DNA from: Rhodocollybia butyracea
Lineage: Eukaryota; Basidiomycota; Agaricomycetes; Agaricales; Omphalotaceae
DNA: 64,000 nt
Assembly: GCA_015501585.1 (NCBI GenBank)
Contig: JADNRY010000067.1
Span: 1-64,000 of the forward strand
Direction: 5' to 3'
Below, one piece after another: positions 45,483 through 57,499 of the stretch. Every line of letters starts with the position of its first letter. Within the stretch, counting starts at the first letter, position 1. The notes under the pieces were generated by a model, which was given only the letters and a program-made list of their open reading frames with translations, was not told the DNA's origin and did no database searches. A program made the position numbers and the translations under genes.

Positions 45483-46831
45483 ATGGATGTTTTCAGATCT
45501 CTAGAGGCACTAGCGTCCACTATAAAGACGCTAGAGATGCATACATCCGGGGAGGTGAGACTGCCCTTCCTTTGCAATCATCCGCTCAACAATCGACCTA
45601 GATCAGCCCACCAGAATTATCATCGCCGGGTATCCAACGTTAGAGGGAAATACCCTGCTGGAAAAACGGCGCTACGCAAGCGAGACACCTGAAATAGACG
45701 AAATCAGAAAAAGGTTGGCTTGTCTAATTGCGATAGGATCATTCACTGATACCTACTGCCCCGGTTAAGACTGATGCACGAACCAAGAGGGCACGAAGGG
45801 ATGTATGGGGCCATTCTCGTTCCGGAGACAGAGTTGACGCTTTCTGGCCAAGCAGACATCGGTGTTCTCTTCTGTCACAACGGTAAGTAGCGCATACATC
45901 ATCCATCGATCACACTAAATGAAAAAGCAGAAGGCTATTCTACGATGTGCGGGCACGCCACGATTGCCCTCGGCCGATTCCTCGTGGATACCCACGACAT
46001 AGATGTCTTTCCTATGCGGCAAACCCTACATAATCGAAAGCACGATGAAGGATTTTCTACAGAAATTAGGCTTCATGCGCCTTGCGGCGTTGTATATGTT
46101 ACAGTCCCAACCACCGCTGCGGGTCTTTCCGACCCAACGAAGCCTGTCCAATTTCGATCTGTACCCAGCTTCGTGTCTTCCCCGAAGCACGGCGTCACAG
46201 TCGACATACCTTCGCATATGATATGGCCCAAGCTCGCTGAAAAGCAGGCAGCAAAGATAACGGTTGACATCGCATACGGGGGAGCTTTTTATGCCCTCGT
46301 ATCTGCAGAAGAACTGGGTTTTGCGACTGGCATTCGCGGCACCGACGCTGACTTTAAACAACTGGCAGAGGCCGCACGTATCCTCCGTCTGTCATCTTGA
46401 ACGAGGATCCTGAGGCTCGTCGATCACTAATCCATCCTAATGAGCTTGATATGGGATTCTTGTACGGCGTCACCATAATCGACACAAGCCCCAGACCAGT
46501 CCAAGATGAAAAAACCGAAACTTGGCTTTGTTTTTTCGCTGATGAGCAAATTGACCGGTCTCCGACAGGATCCTGTGTCAGTGCGCATGTTCCTCTCGCT
46601 GTTCAACAAGGACGTTTGCAGATGGGGGAATGGTGTTCGTACGACTCCTTTCTCAGCACGCAGTATCCGGGAAACGCATTTCGCGGGCGTGCAGTCGAGC
46701 GCACTGAGAAGGGGTACATCGTAGAAGTCGAGGGATATGCACATTATACGGGAGCTTCAAGCTTTGTAGCTTCGGAAAAAGTCGTCGATAGGATGGGAGA
46801 AGGATTCGAGCTCAAGATCCCACTACTTTGA
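45483..46831 (+). CDS. Trans-3-hydroxy-L-proline dehydratase / proline racemase family
   Basis: Exons 45483-45554, 45607-45713, 45770-45882 and 45931-46831 join in phase: [44 protein letters not shown], then [11 protein letters not shown] with the first catalytic Cys. The second active-site motif is [12 protein letters not shown]. The residue at the racemase Cys position is Thr, which in this family marks trans-3-hydroxy-L-proline dehydratase rather than racemase. The usual GTG/GSG has Cys as third residue here. Near 46385-46400 the frame must move by one base to join ARILRLS to [25 protein letters not shown]. Expected reaction: dehydration of trans-3-hydroxy-L-proline to pyrroline-2-carboxylate. 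It converges on the MFS gene with about 150 bp between. Confidence 0.85.
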
Positions 46832-46859
46832 ACTGCTCGGTCGCTTCGATCTCTTAATT

Positions 46860-46968
46860 ACAACAATGTGAAGTAGTATGTACTAGTAATGTACACTCCC
46901 GTGAGGTAGTACTAGTAATGTATGGGCCCGTGAGGTAGTAGTACTAGTAATGTATGCGACCCGTGTAT
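46860..46968. repeat. Three tandem units with TACTAGTA palindromes
   Basis: GTACTAGTAATGTA recurs three times with CCGTGAGGTAGTA between, in the spacer separating the convergent dehydratase and MFS genes. It lies where both transcripts would end. Confidence 0.8.
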
Positions 46969-46978
46969 GATGACAACT

Positions 46979-49302
46979 TTACAACGTATACTTGAAATCA
47001 GGATGGCGATCACCCAATTCCACCAACGCTCTCGTAGCATTTGTGCCCTTTTCATCGTCAGAGTCGAGATTATAAGGCGCAAGAATTTCATCCCGACGCT
47101 TGACTTTCTGTTGGTTCATATAGTTAAGAAGCAAAGCGTTGACACCAGATAGGACCACGATTAGGATAGAGCTGAAAAAGAAAACAAGTCAGTTCGGCAA
47201 GTGTTAGGGAGAAAGAGAACTGAAACATACAATGTCAAGTTTATAATGGTTGTCCTTGTATAGTTGGGGGAATCCTTGGTAGGGAAAAGCCAGGTACTCG
47301 TAATGCCTCCAGCGTTAGTTGCGACGAATCCTATTGCAATACTCGTTGCTCGCCGATAATGGGGTTCCTTGTGTAAAGTTTCAGCTAAGGCGCATTGAAT
47401 TCAAAAGTTACCCTACACTGTTATTCGACATCCATGCTGCAACGGGAGGGACACTTGCATATACACCTGAGGATAAAATTTAGACAACGAAGTGAGTCAC
47501 TTCATGCTCCTTACCTGGAACGGTTAAGAACAGAGAGCCATAGCGAGTAAATTTATTATCGGAGCCTTTGAGAAAACCACTTGGTCAACTTATGACATAA
47601 CAGTCTCATTAAACATACCGAGGTAGATAGCGAATCCCGCGATGCTCAAACATATGACTACAGCAGTTGCGATTGAGCGAGATTTCATGCGATCAGACCA
47701 GAGCGCTATGCCCAGAGTGACTATGAATCAAGAGGGTCAACGAATAAGCCTGCACATATGAAAAGATGACGCATACCGAAAAAGCCACCAGCAAAAGGAC
47801 CCACACTCAACAACTGCGTTTTGTCCGGGTTGAATCCGAGTTCTCCCACGATAGAGGGAAGGAACAACGCCTGTCCATACAGGATAGTCCCTTCCATGTA
47901 GAAAAGTGCGAAAACCAGAAGGACATGAGGAGACTTGAGTGACCGGAAGACTTCCTTGAACGAGAAATGGTCCTGATTAGTGCTGGATGAAGGCTTATCT
48001 TTCGCAAGTCGGCGAACAAGCAACCTAGTGAATAGATAGGATCACGATTGTAACTCGGATAGGGCAGCGTACGCACTCTCTCATGGCTGGAGTCGAGAAT
48101 TTAAGCTCCTCTGGCGATGACGGTATGAGGAAGAATCCCAAAATTCCCATCAGCGAGCTGAAAATTCCTTCCTATATCGGATTTTAGTGGTTTGTGGGGT
48201 AACTAACGGGTGTCTCTTACAAGTATGAAGATCCAAGCCCAACCCGGTCTACCGGCAAGCCCATCCATATTGATGATAGCTGCAGCAAGCAATCCAGAAA
48301 ATGCACCGGAAAGCTAGAATCTCATATGTTTTGGTTCTTCCAGAATTGGGAGATGGACGCACCGATGCCGAAGAGAAAAATATGGCCACCCTAAATTTCA
48401 AAAAACTATCAGAACCCAGCCCCCTATCTATCAAACGGATCGATTTACCGGAAAGCCAGTTCGTCTCGTGTATAGAATGACGAAAGATACAGAACAATTC
48501 CGGGAAACATAGGTCCTGGCGTGGATTTGGTTTAGAAATGAATCGCGCGAGATTTTACAGACGAAGCACACACCTTCTACAAGGCCAAGGAACGCGCGAA
48601 CAACGACCAGACCAGCAAATGATGTTACGAGGCCTAATAAAGCAAATCAGAGACCATCAGACACAATATATAGAGTCCACAAACCTTGAAGCGCCACCAT
48701 AAGACCCCATAAGGTCAACAGTGAGGGCATAAGGAATCTAGGACCGATTTTTCTCAAGAAGAAGATTGGCGGGGAGCTCAGCACAGATGTATGGTCTAGA
48801 TTTAATTTGGATTAGATCATTAAAGTCATCAGCGATAACGTCGCAACTCACACATATAGAATCGTGATACATATTGAGTACTGGCTGTCGGTCATTCCCA
48901 GATCCTTCTGAAGACCGGCGACTCGAGCGTTTCCTGGATTGAGAAAAGATAAGATGACGTTGCAAGCCCTCGCTGAATATGTTCGTACCAATATTCGAAC
49001 GGTCCTGAGCGAGATGAGTACGAGAAGCGCGTCAGAAAAAAAAAATGAATACTGACCAAGAACGAGAGCAAACTGATAGCACACACAAATCGTAGTCGTT
49101 AATTAGGATGAAGGAGGGGTCATCAAGGCCAGCTGGCTTACTAGAACATCGTTATCATAGGCAAAATCACAATATCCATCCGCTTCACAGCCTGTCTTTC
49201 CAACTTCTTCAGCTCAACGGCGTCCATACTGTCGTATTTTGAGTGAATCTCATCGAACGAAAGCTGGTGCTGGAGGTTTTTCTCCTGGGAGGTGTCCGAC
49301 AT
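46979..49302 (-). CDS. MFS transporter, Dal5/allantoate permease-like
   Basis: Many short exons. The N-terminus (MSDTSQEKNLQHQL ... LERQAVKRMDIVILPMITMF) leads into the first span. Later come GNARVAGLQKDLGMTDSQYSICITILYV, PYICAELPANLLL, RVAIFFSSAS, HVLLVFALFYMEGTILYGQALFLPSIVGELGF and the cytosolic tail YMNQQKVKRRDEILAPYNL ... HPDFKYTL with stop at 46979-46981. These are hallmarks of the fungal anion:cation symporter group (allantoate, nicotinate, pantothenate, vitamin transport). Substrate cannot be told from sequence. Next to a hydroxyproline dehydratase it might import an amino-acid-derived acid; this is inference. Confidence 0.85.
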
Positions 49303-49339
49303 CGCTGGCCAGTCGAGAGCGTAACTCAAGGAAGTAAGG

Positions 49340-50640
49340 GAAGTAACGGCGCATTTCCCGAGTCACAATTCCTTATATACGGCAGAGAAAATGTGGGGAA
49401 AGTATTGAGCCCGGAATGATCGAACCACTAAGATCCGGATCTCATCATCCGGATCCGGGGTTGATGGACCAATGAGGAGCAGCCTTGAGTAGCCGAGTCC
49501 AGAGTTGTCCCGTACAGTCCCGTACGCATGCACAAACGTCGGGCTCACACAATGCTCACACCTGCACTACACCTGCTCACATTCACACATAAAGCGCTAT
49601 AAAGCGGGATGCTTCGACATTAATTGCTTGCCAGTTGAAGTGTGGCCCACATACCTCCTGATCATGAGGTCTTGGGGCTCAGGCCCCAGGCCCGGGGAAC
49701 GTAACCACTCGTCCAAACAAAAACCGCAAGAATATCAAAAACATAAAACTATGTGGCAGTGGTCAAAAGTATCCCTGCGTAAAACGTCACAGCCCATAAG
49801 CTCAAATCAGGCTCAAATCGCTCAGTGTAAGAGCGAGGCCTCGAGGAGCAACCGTTAATCGGTACCAGCTGGTACCATCCACCTCCATTTTAATTCGTAG
49901 GCGCATTTGACTGAGAGTCGAGTCTCGAAATTCTGAGGATACCTCCTTTTCTAATTGTTCGAGATTATGAGTTTTCTCTCTAAAGATTCAAGTTCTATTG
50001 CGTTCGAGCGGGGGTGGGAATTGCAAGACGATACCGGTCAAAAACTCGCCATTTAGTTTCATTCCACGTTGAATCCTGTTGAATCCCACATTTACCTCAG
50101 CGACGCGACTTATAATCCATTACAACCCCATGTCAGTGATATCGATAGTATCCTATGATATACATGTAGATGTTTTGTATGTACTTTTTGTTCCTGGCTA
50201 TTGATGTCAAACTCAATCCATCTCAAGTTCATTTCAGAAATCAGTCTTCTCAGTCTTCTTGGTGGTACTGTCAATGTAGAGTAAGTATGTATTCACACAA
50301 GTAATGTTACGAACAAAATCACAGAGTGTCTAAAATTGCGGTGGGAACCCTCGGGAACCCATGCTTTTCAGTAGAGTCGCAAACGGCATAACCTCCACTT
50401 TCAGCTACAATGAATAGGGCGACGTGCTGTAGTAAAAATGTCAATATTTCGGCGTTCTGATGACATCCAGAAAGGTTCGCAAAACCCATATATCGCATCA
50501 GAGTCCGGACGAGACCAGTCAACCATGAGCATTACTCCACTATACGGTACAACACGTTCTGCACATTGATGGTAAGCGAGTCGCGCGACTCCCAAACAAA
50601 GGCTGGAGGAGAACCGATAATAATCGCAGTACAAACATGG
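49340..50640. other. Intergenic region upstream of the MFS gene
   Basis: Contains close direct repeats of GATCCGGATC near 49430-49460, within the likely MFS promoter. No supported gene. 50400-50560 matches flanks of the other F-box copies (52930-53010, 55230-55340). Confidence 0.5.
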
Positions 50641-50647
50641 TTATGCT

Positions 50648-52028
50648 TTAGGCCCTGGACCCGGAGGGATCTTCTATCCATTCCTCTAGCCTTCGATTTT
50701 TATATTCAAGTATCAAATTATCGACCGATGGCCACTCTTTGGCCACGGTCCGAGGAAAACATGAAGTCTGCTCAGCGTCCCATGCCATGTAGGCCACCTT
50801 CAACGTTTTCAAGCTGGGAAATAGCTTGAAACCCCACTTCAAAAAATCTAGCCTCGCCGGTTCTGCAAGAGACTTGAACTCTCTGAACTGTAACGTTGTG
50901 AGATATGGGAATATGGATATTAGTGAATAATTATGCTGAACGTCTCTTGCTAACCCGGGAAGATTGGCGGGAATTATGAGTTCTCGAATGCAGGAACGCT
51001 TGCATAAAGATGCGAAAAGACGCCAGATCCCAGCATTTGGACAACGCGCATATGAAGCTAAGTCAAGCTCACTATGTTGAATATCAATCACTTCCAAATT
51101 GCACAGACGAGAAGGATCGGGAATAAAATGCAGTAGCTGAGAGACCGTTCCTCTGAAGACCTGCAGCTGGGGGAGGGAGTTTTGACATACGGGTTGGTTT
51201 GAGGTCAAAGATATCCTGAATTGATATGGGCCACAATCGATCCTGCGTAAGTTCTGATGCCGATTGCAAAATTCAACTAAGATGCCAATAACGGAAGGCG
51301 TTCCTGCGGGTTTTCCAAGAAATTCTATCCCTGTTAGAGAAGGCAAGCGAAGCTTTTGTAGGATGTGGGTCCATCCTTCGGAGCTATAGGCCACAATAAG
51401 GGAAACCGCTTTAGAGGCATTTAAGAATTCTACGAGCCATCCTCGTTGTGCCCGGGAAAGTAGGAAGGTGTCGTCGACTGTGAGATACCGAAGAGATGTG
51501 TTTATGAGGGGGGTAAATTTGAGGCAGTCCTGTGTGAGAGGGATGATACCAGACAGCGAGAGCGATCGGCAACGCAAACGGGATGCTTCCCACAGAAAGC
51601 GTCCGAATGCACTGCTGAAGGAGGGAAAAAGGCAAGGTATATCACTTTTCCACCCCACAAAAACTAATTTTAATGTGATATAATGGATGATGAATTCTTT
51701 GCAACAGGAATGTCGCAGGTCGAATTTGCTGGATTGTTTTTTGCCGCTGATGATGAGAATTGAAGCCACACATGCGTTACTCTGGAAAATCTTCCAGCAA
51801 TACTCATAATGTTTCGTAAGGTGTAAAAGGACCTGTCAATAGATGTCTCTTCATCCGCGATCGAAAGGTATTGCTGCTAACTGTCATAAGAGATTAAAAG
51901 CAGGTATTGAGACCCAGCAATTCGGTTGAGTAGTTTACATGATGCAGCTAGGGCAAGGAGGGTTGAGGGTCAGTTTTCTGGCAAATAGAGCATAGTAGCT
52001 CCTCGGGAAGGTCTACAAGGGTAGCCAT
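50648..52028 (-). pseudogene. F-box-like protein, copy 1, N-terminal frame broken
   Basis: The long frame 50648-51769 matches residues of the intact copy 3 from the LLLQKIHHPL region to the C-terminal WIEDPSGSRA. Upstream homology continues to an ATG at 52028 (MATLVDLPEELLCSICQK), but one base is lost within the F-box (the sequence runs into DPQPSLP and a stop), and more shifts follow near 51770. Confidence 0.8.
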
Positions 52029-53229
52029 TTTTCACTGCGATTGATGAGTCAGTCTGTAGTTGATCAAGTTTTACTATGCGTATATTGCTCATCTATAACG
52101 TGAGTTGTGTGCCACGTTGATTCGAGTTATATCTCGCTTCGTAGATTCAAGAGCTTGAAGGCAAGGTGGTTGTGTGAGAGCCAGCGCTTAGATAGGCACG
52201 CTTATCTTACCCCATCTTTGTCGATATATCTTAAAGAGACGAAGTACTTGATCGGAGATTCTGCTTTATCGAAGACTCTGCCCTCCCTCTAGTGCTACAC
52301 ACATCAATTTATTGATTGTCAGTGTTCTGTCTGCTTAGAGACCACCCCTCTAGCGCTTCAACCCCTCTAGCGAAGTTGAGCCTTTCAAGACTACGCCTAA
52401 GTATCTAAATTCGGTGCAGGGGCCCTCCATACAACGATCTTTGCTCATCGGACGTAGCAAGCCTTTCCTTTATTTACTCTCACGTGTAGTCGAATGGTAT
52501 GAGCTACCTCCTCTCCGAAATTTTTCGCGGAAAGTTAAACCCTTCAACAGCCAACCGAGTTGTGAACTTGTTCGGGATTCCTTTTGGCGTATCCCGGACC
52601 ATTCTAAAGGTTGCTTACTTCAGATTTGTGGTCTCTCGTTCAGTATCGTACTTTCCATTCCACTAATTCCCTACGGACTGCTATGAAACTTCAAATCTGG
52701 AATCATTGTGACATACATACATAACTTAGAACGCCAATTTCTGTGAATGTTATGTACTGACTACGATGCAACGGGCTCCGAAATTGATTTCATCAGTAAA
52801 AGTTCTTCGGCTGCATGAAGAGTCCTTGTGGATTGACTCCATCCAAGGTGCATATATTATCTGATGATGAAGCTAAAGTTCGAATGTACCAGAATAAAAA
52901 TAATGGATGTACGATCCCGAGACGCCATGATGTTGAATGTGGTGACGTGCCAAGGAAGGTCGGCGCTCTGATGACATCCAGATAAGTTCGCAAAACTACT
53001 GGTGAACCATGCAGTAGGCAAGTTAGAACGCGTTCTGAATATGTACTGATGCTAAGCGAATAGTCGCACGATCATTTATCACCTTCCTCAGGACTTGGGA
53101 AAAATAAATTAGGTCGAGTCTTCCACTAACTCGTCGTACCTAGACAAAAAGGAATACTTATTTTCCAAACAATGGCTGGAGGAAAAAATAAGAATCGTAG
53201 TGAGACCTCAGATACAAAGATGAAGGTTA

Positions 53230-54672
53230 CTATGCGTTAGCGGACTCTGAGTCGGAAGGATCTTTTATCCATTCCTTCACCTTTCGAGTTCTGTATTCAA
53301 GCGTCAAATTCTCGATCAATGGCAACTCTTTGACCACGGTCCGAGCAAAATATGAAGCCTGCTCGGCGTCCCACCCCATCCAGGCTAGTTTCAGCGATCT
53401 CAAGCAGGGAAACACCTTAAAACCCACTTCAAAAAATCTTGTCTCACTGGTTCTGCAAGAGAGTCGAACTCTCTGAAGTGCAGCGTTGTGAGATAAGGGA
53501 ATCTGGATGTTAATGAAGATTTCGCCTCCGAGAGCACATCTTTTTCTAGTCCGGGAAAATTGGCGGGAACTACAAGTTCTTGGATGGAGGAACGATCGCA
53601 TAAACATGCGAAAAGATCCCAAAATCCAGCGGTTGAATGAGATGACATTGAAGGGAAGAGGATGTCAAACGCAGGAAATTGGATCTCAATCACTTTTAAA
53701 TTGCACAGGCGAGAAGGATCGGAAACAAAATACAGTAGCTGAGAGACCGATGCTCTGATTTCCTGCAGCTGGGAAAGGGGGTATTGACGGCCTAGCTTTG
53801 AGGTTAAAGATGTCCTGAGTTGATATGGGCCACAATCGATTCTGCGTAAGTTTTGATGCCGATTGCAAAAGTCAGCTAAGATTTCGATAGCTGAAGGTGT
53901 TCCTCTGACTTGTCCAATAAATGTTATTCCCGTTAGGGAAGGCAAGCGAAGCTTTGGTAGGATGTGGGCCCATCCTTCGGATCCATAAGCCGAAATAGTG
54001 GAAATCGCCTTGGAGGCATTCAAGAACTCTATGAGCCATCCTCGTTGTGCTCGGGAAAGTAGGAAGGTGTCGTCGACTCTGAAATCAGAAAGAGATGTGT
54101 CTATGAGAGGGCTGAATTTGAAGCAGTCCTGTGTCAACGGGATGATACCATGGAGTGCGATTGACGAGCAACGCAAGCGGTATGCTTCCCAGAGTAAGCG
54201 TCCAAATGCACCGTTGAAGGAAGGAAACATGTCGAAAGAGGGAGAAAAAACAAGGGATATCACTTTCCACCCCACTAAAAGTAATTCTGATGCCATATAG
54301 TGGACGATGGATTCTTTGTAACAAGAGTGTCGCGAGTCGAATTTGCTGGAGTGTTTTTTCCGCCGATGACGAGAATTTAAAGGCCACCAACGTTACCCTG
54401 GAAATACTTCCAGTAACACTCATGATGTTTCGTAAGGTGTCAAAGCACCTGTCAGTTGGTGTCCTGTATGTGCTCTCTTTATCCGCGACCCAAAGGCATG
54501 GCTGCTGACTATCATGAGAGATAGAAAGTAGGTATTGGGATCCCGCAATTCGATTGAGTAGTTTACATGATGCAGCTAGGGAAAGGAGGGTTGAGGGTTC
54601 AACTTTCTCGCAAATAGAGCATAGAAGCTCCTCCGGAAGGTAACCATTTACACTGCGGTCGATGAATTTCAA
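53230..54672 (-). pseudogene. F-box-like protein, copy 2, at least two frame breaks
   Basis: Homologous along its length to copy 3. The F-box part is in the frame 54085-54672 (LPEELLCSICEKVEPSTLL), the middle in 53400-54296, the end in 53230-53622. The conserved start ATGGTTAC is followed by a small deletion, so the natural start is out of frame. Confidence 0.85.
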
Positions 54673-54849
54673 TTAGCTGATCAGGATTTACCATATGTAT
54701 ATTGCTCACCCACAGTAAATAGTTGTGTGTAGTGTTGATCTAGCTATATCTCGTCTCAAGAGGAAGGTAAGAGACAAAGATGGGCTAGAGCAAGCGCTTG
54801 GATAGGCGCTCAGTGTGTTAATAGTATCTCATCGATAGCAGAGTAGTTG

Positions 54850-54965
54850 CTTGACGATTTACTTGATCAGAGACTCTCCCCCATGGAAGACTTTTGTCTT
54901 CAGACGCCTTGAGAGATGCTGAGATCGCCGAGCGTTTCAAGCCTCCGCCGGTAAGTATATGGTTC
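54850..54965 (-). pseudogene. Upstream module remnant before F-box copy 2
   Basis: Encodes LKRSAISASLKASEDKS, matching LKRSMISASLEASQGK at 57128-57490 upstream of copy 3 and MKRFSASLEASEDTS upstream of copy 4. Confidence 0.55.
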
Positions 54966-55563
54966 CTACATACAAAAATCGGCACCGCCCTCCACACCAC
55001 TCAAACAGCGTCGAGAGGTTTCGAATTTGCCTTCAGGTAACCACATAAGTATGTTAGAAAAAGTCCTGGCTGAAATTGTGGTAACGCAAGGTTTTTTGAT
55101 TCATGCAGCGTAGCCTTCTGTAGTTTTCAAAATATTGGTTACTAGACACTCATTTTCAATCCACTCTGGTGGGATGGCAGGTACGATAGCGGGATACCGC
55201 AGCCCCCGCCCCCGGTGCGGTGACGTGCAAATGAATGGCAATGTTTCGGCACTCTGATGATATCCAGATAAGTTCCGAGTATCGTATCGGACGTTACTGT
55301 CGCCGCACTGGCAGTGGCACTGGTGAACCATTATACTCCACTATCTAGTAGGTAATCTAGAACAAATTCCTGAATGTGTATGCTAAGGGAGTGATCGCAG
55401 GATGGATATACTACCTCTGTCAAAGCTTGGGGGGAAATGGGCGAAGTTGAATACTCCGAGTCTAATTCGTCGACCCCAAAAAACGGTATTCTCAAAAAAA
55501 AGCCTGAAGAAGACAAATAATTGCAGCGGGATGAGGACTTTACAAACGCATATGTATACTAGG

Positions 55564-56955
55564 TTACACTTTAGTGAAATATTCTATCCATTCCTCTACC
55601 CTTCTCGGAGTACGATGATCAATTGCCAACTTCCTGATCGATGGCCACTCTTTGGCCACGATCTGAGCAAAACCTGAACTCTGCTCAGCGTCCCACTTCA
55701 TGTAAGCCACCATCAACGTTTTCAAGCTAGGAAACACCGTAGAACCCCACTTCAAAAAACCTTGCTGCGCTGATTCTGCAAGAGAGTTGAATTTGTTGAG
55801 CTGTAACGTTGTAAGATATTGGAACCTGGATGTTAATGAACGTTCCTCCTTTGAGAAAATATCTCTTTCTAACCCGGGAAGATTCGCGGGAACTACGAGT
55901 TCTTGGATGGAAGAACGATTGCATAAGCATGCGAAAAGATGCCAGAGTCCAGTGTTTGACATCGAAGCCAAGTGGAAGTCAAGCGCTGGGAATTGAATCT
56001 CAATCACTTTTAAATTGCACAACCGAGAAGGATCGGAAACAAAATACAGTAGCTGAGAGATCGATGCTCTGAGTACCTGCAACTGGGAAAGGGGGTATTG
56101 ACAGCCTAGCTTTGAGGTCAGAGATGTCTTGAATTGATATGGGCCACAATCGATTCTGCATAAGTTCTGATGCCGATTGCAAAATTCAGCGAAAATTTCA
56201 ATAGGGGAAGGTGTTCCTACGAGTTGTCCAAAAAATGCTATTCCTGCCAGAGCAGGCATGCGAAGCTTGGGTAGAACGTGGGTCCATCCTTCAGAGCCAT
56301 GAGCCAAAAGGAAGGAAATCTCCTTGGAGGCATTCAAAAACTCTATGAGCCATCCTCGTTGTGCTTGGGAAAGTAGGAAGGCGTCGTCGACTGTGAAATA
56401 AGAAACAGATGTGTTTATGATGGGGCGGAACCTGAAGCAATCCTGTGCGAACGGGATGACACCAGCGAGTGAGAGCGACCGGCAACGCAAACGGTATGCT
56501 TCCCAGAGTAAGCGTCCGAATGCACAGTTGAAGGAAGGAAACGTGTTGTACAGGGGAGAAAAAGTTATATCATTTTCCGCCTTACTAAAGTTAAATTTAA
56601 GGGAATATAGTGGATGATGGATTTTTTGCAACAGGAGCGTCGCGAGTCGGAGTTGCTGGAGTGTCTTTGCCGCAGATGACGAGAACCGAAACCACACATG
56701 CTTTACACTGGAAGCACTTCCAGTAATACTCATGATGTTTCGTAAGGTTTCGAAAGACATGTAACCGGATGTCTCTTGATCAGCGACCAAAATGAATGGG
56801 TCCTGAGGGTCGCGAGAGATGAAAAGTAGGTATTGGGATCCAGCAATCCGGTTGAGTAGTTTGCATGATGTAACCAGGGAGGGGAGGGTTGAGGGCTCGG
56901 TTTTCTCGCATATAAGGCATAGCAGCTCCTCGGGAAGGTCAGTAAGGATGGTCAT
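55564..56955 (-). CDS. F-box-like protein, intact copy 3
   Basis: 463 codons without an intron, the only uninterrupted member of four. The N-terminal 40 residues (TDLPEELLCLICEKTEPSTLPSLVTSCKLLNRIA) fit the F-box pattern of Agaricomycete proteins, which bind Skp1 in SCF ubiquitin ligases. The rest is Leu-rich with irregular repeats (LRRIDCG-like NLCRIDCGPYQFKTSL, LCNLKVIEIQFPAL, SIQELVVPANLPGLERD, YLTTLQL, FPSLKTLMVAYMKWDAEQ), consistent with a solenoid substrate-binding domain. Target unknown. The family is expanded in tandem with about 2.3-2.6 kb spacing. Confidence 0.75.
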   Translation of the reverse strand: MTILTDLPEELLCLICEKTEPSTLPSLVTSCKLLNRIAGSQYLLFISRDPQDPFILVADQETSGYMSFETLRNIMSITGSASSVKHVWFRFSSSAAKTLQQLRLATLLLQKIHHPLYSLKFNFSKAENDITFSPLYNTFPSFNCAFGRLLWEAYRLRCRSLSLAGVIPFAQDCFRFRPIINTSVSYFTVDDAFLLSQAQRGWLIEFLNASKEISFLLAHGSEGWTHVLPKLRMPALAGIAFFGQLVGTPSPIEIFAEFCNRHQNLCRIDCGPYQFKTSLTSKLGCQYPLSQLQVLRASISQLLYFVSDPSRLCNLKVIEIQFPALDFHLASMSNTGLWHLFACLCNRSSIQELVVPANLPGLERDIFSKEERSLTSRFQYLTTLQLNKFNSLAESAQQGFLKWGSTVFPSLKTLMVAYMKWDAEQSSGFAQIVAKEWPSIRKLAIDHRTPRRVEEWIEYFTKV

Positions 56956-57127
56956 TTCCCCTGCGATTGGCGATTTAGTCTATGGTCTATGGTTGATCAG
57001 GTTTTTAGTAGGTGTATTGCTCACCCACAGCACGAATTTTGTGCGATGTCGACTCTAGCTATATCTCGTCAAAAGTCAGGAGATTAGGTGGTTGTATAAG
57101 ACAAAGGGCCAGCGCTTGGATAGGGGC

Positions 57128-57490
57128 CTATATTACTCCTATCGATGGCAGAACGTTACTTGAATATTTGATGGTTGGAGAAAATTCACCTACACCGAAG
57201 ATTTTACCTTGCGACGCCTCGAGCGATGCTGAAATCATTGAGCGCTTTAGCTCCGATATGGATACGTCAAGTTCTTTGACAGAATTTAGAACTTTTTTGC
57301 TCAGACGCCGTGGCGGAGCCTTTACATACCAAGTCCCCCGGGTTGCATCCACCGATACGTCACACACGAATTGCATGGTTACCTCTTTTTGAAAAAAATT
57401 CCTGGGCAAGTTCGTCTCGTCAGGGTATGGCCTTCTTACCAGCTTTTTGCGCTCCTCGTCGCATGGATGCTGCGCGGATACATCTGCCAA
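57128..57490 (-). CDS. Short unrecognised protein upstream of F-box copy 3
   Basis: 120-codon frame on the same strand as copy 3, starting about 170 bp upstream of it. It includes DEERKKLVRRPYPDETNLPRNFF, FVCDVSVDATRGTWYVKAPP and LKRSMISASLEASQGK. The last motif is kept before copies 2 and 4, so the module was duplicated with the F-box genes. Whether it is a separate gene or an upstream exon is unclear. Family unknown. Confidence 0.4.
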   Translation of the reverse strand: MADVSAQHPCDEERKKLVRRPYPDETNLPRNFFQKEVTMQFVCDVSVDATRGTWYVKAPPRRLSKKVLNSVKELDVSISELKRSMISASLEASQGKIFGVGEFSPTIKYSSNVLPSIGVI

Positions 57491-57499
57491 CTTCGTCAG

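Noticed and set aside
50319..50634. Small minus-strand frames downstream of F-box copy 1
   Set aside because: They lie in flanking sequence duplicated with the F-box unit and their frames are not kept between copies.
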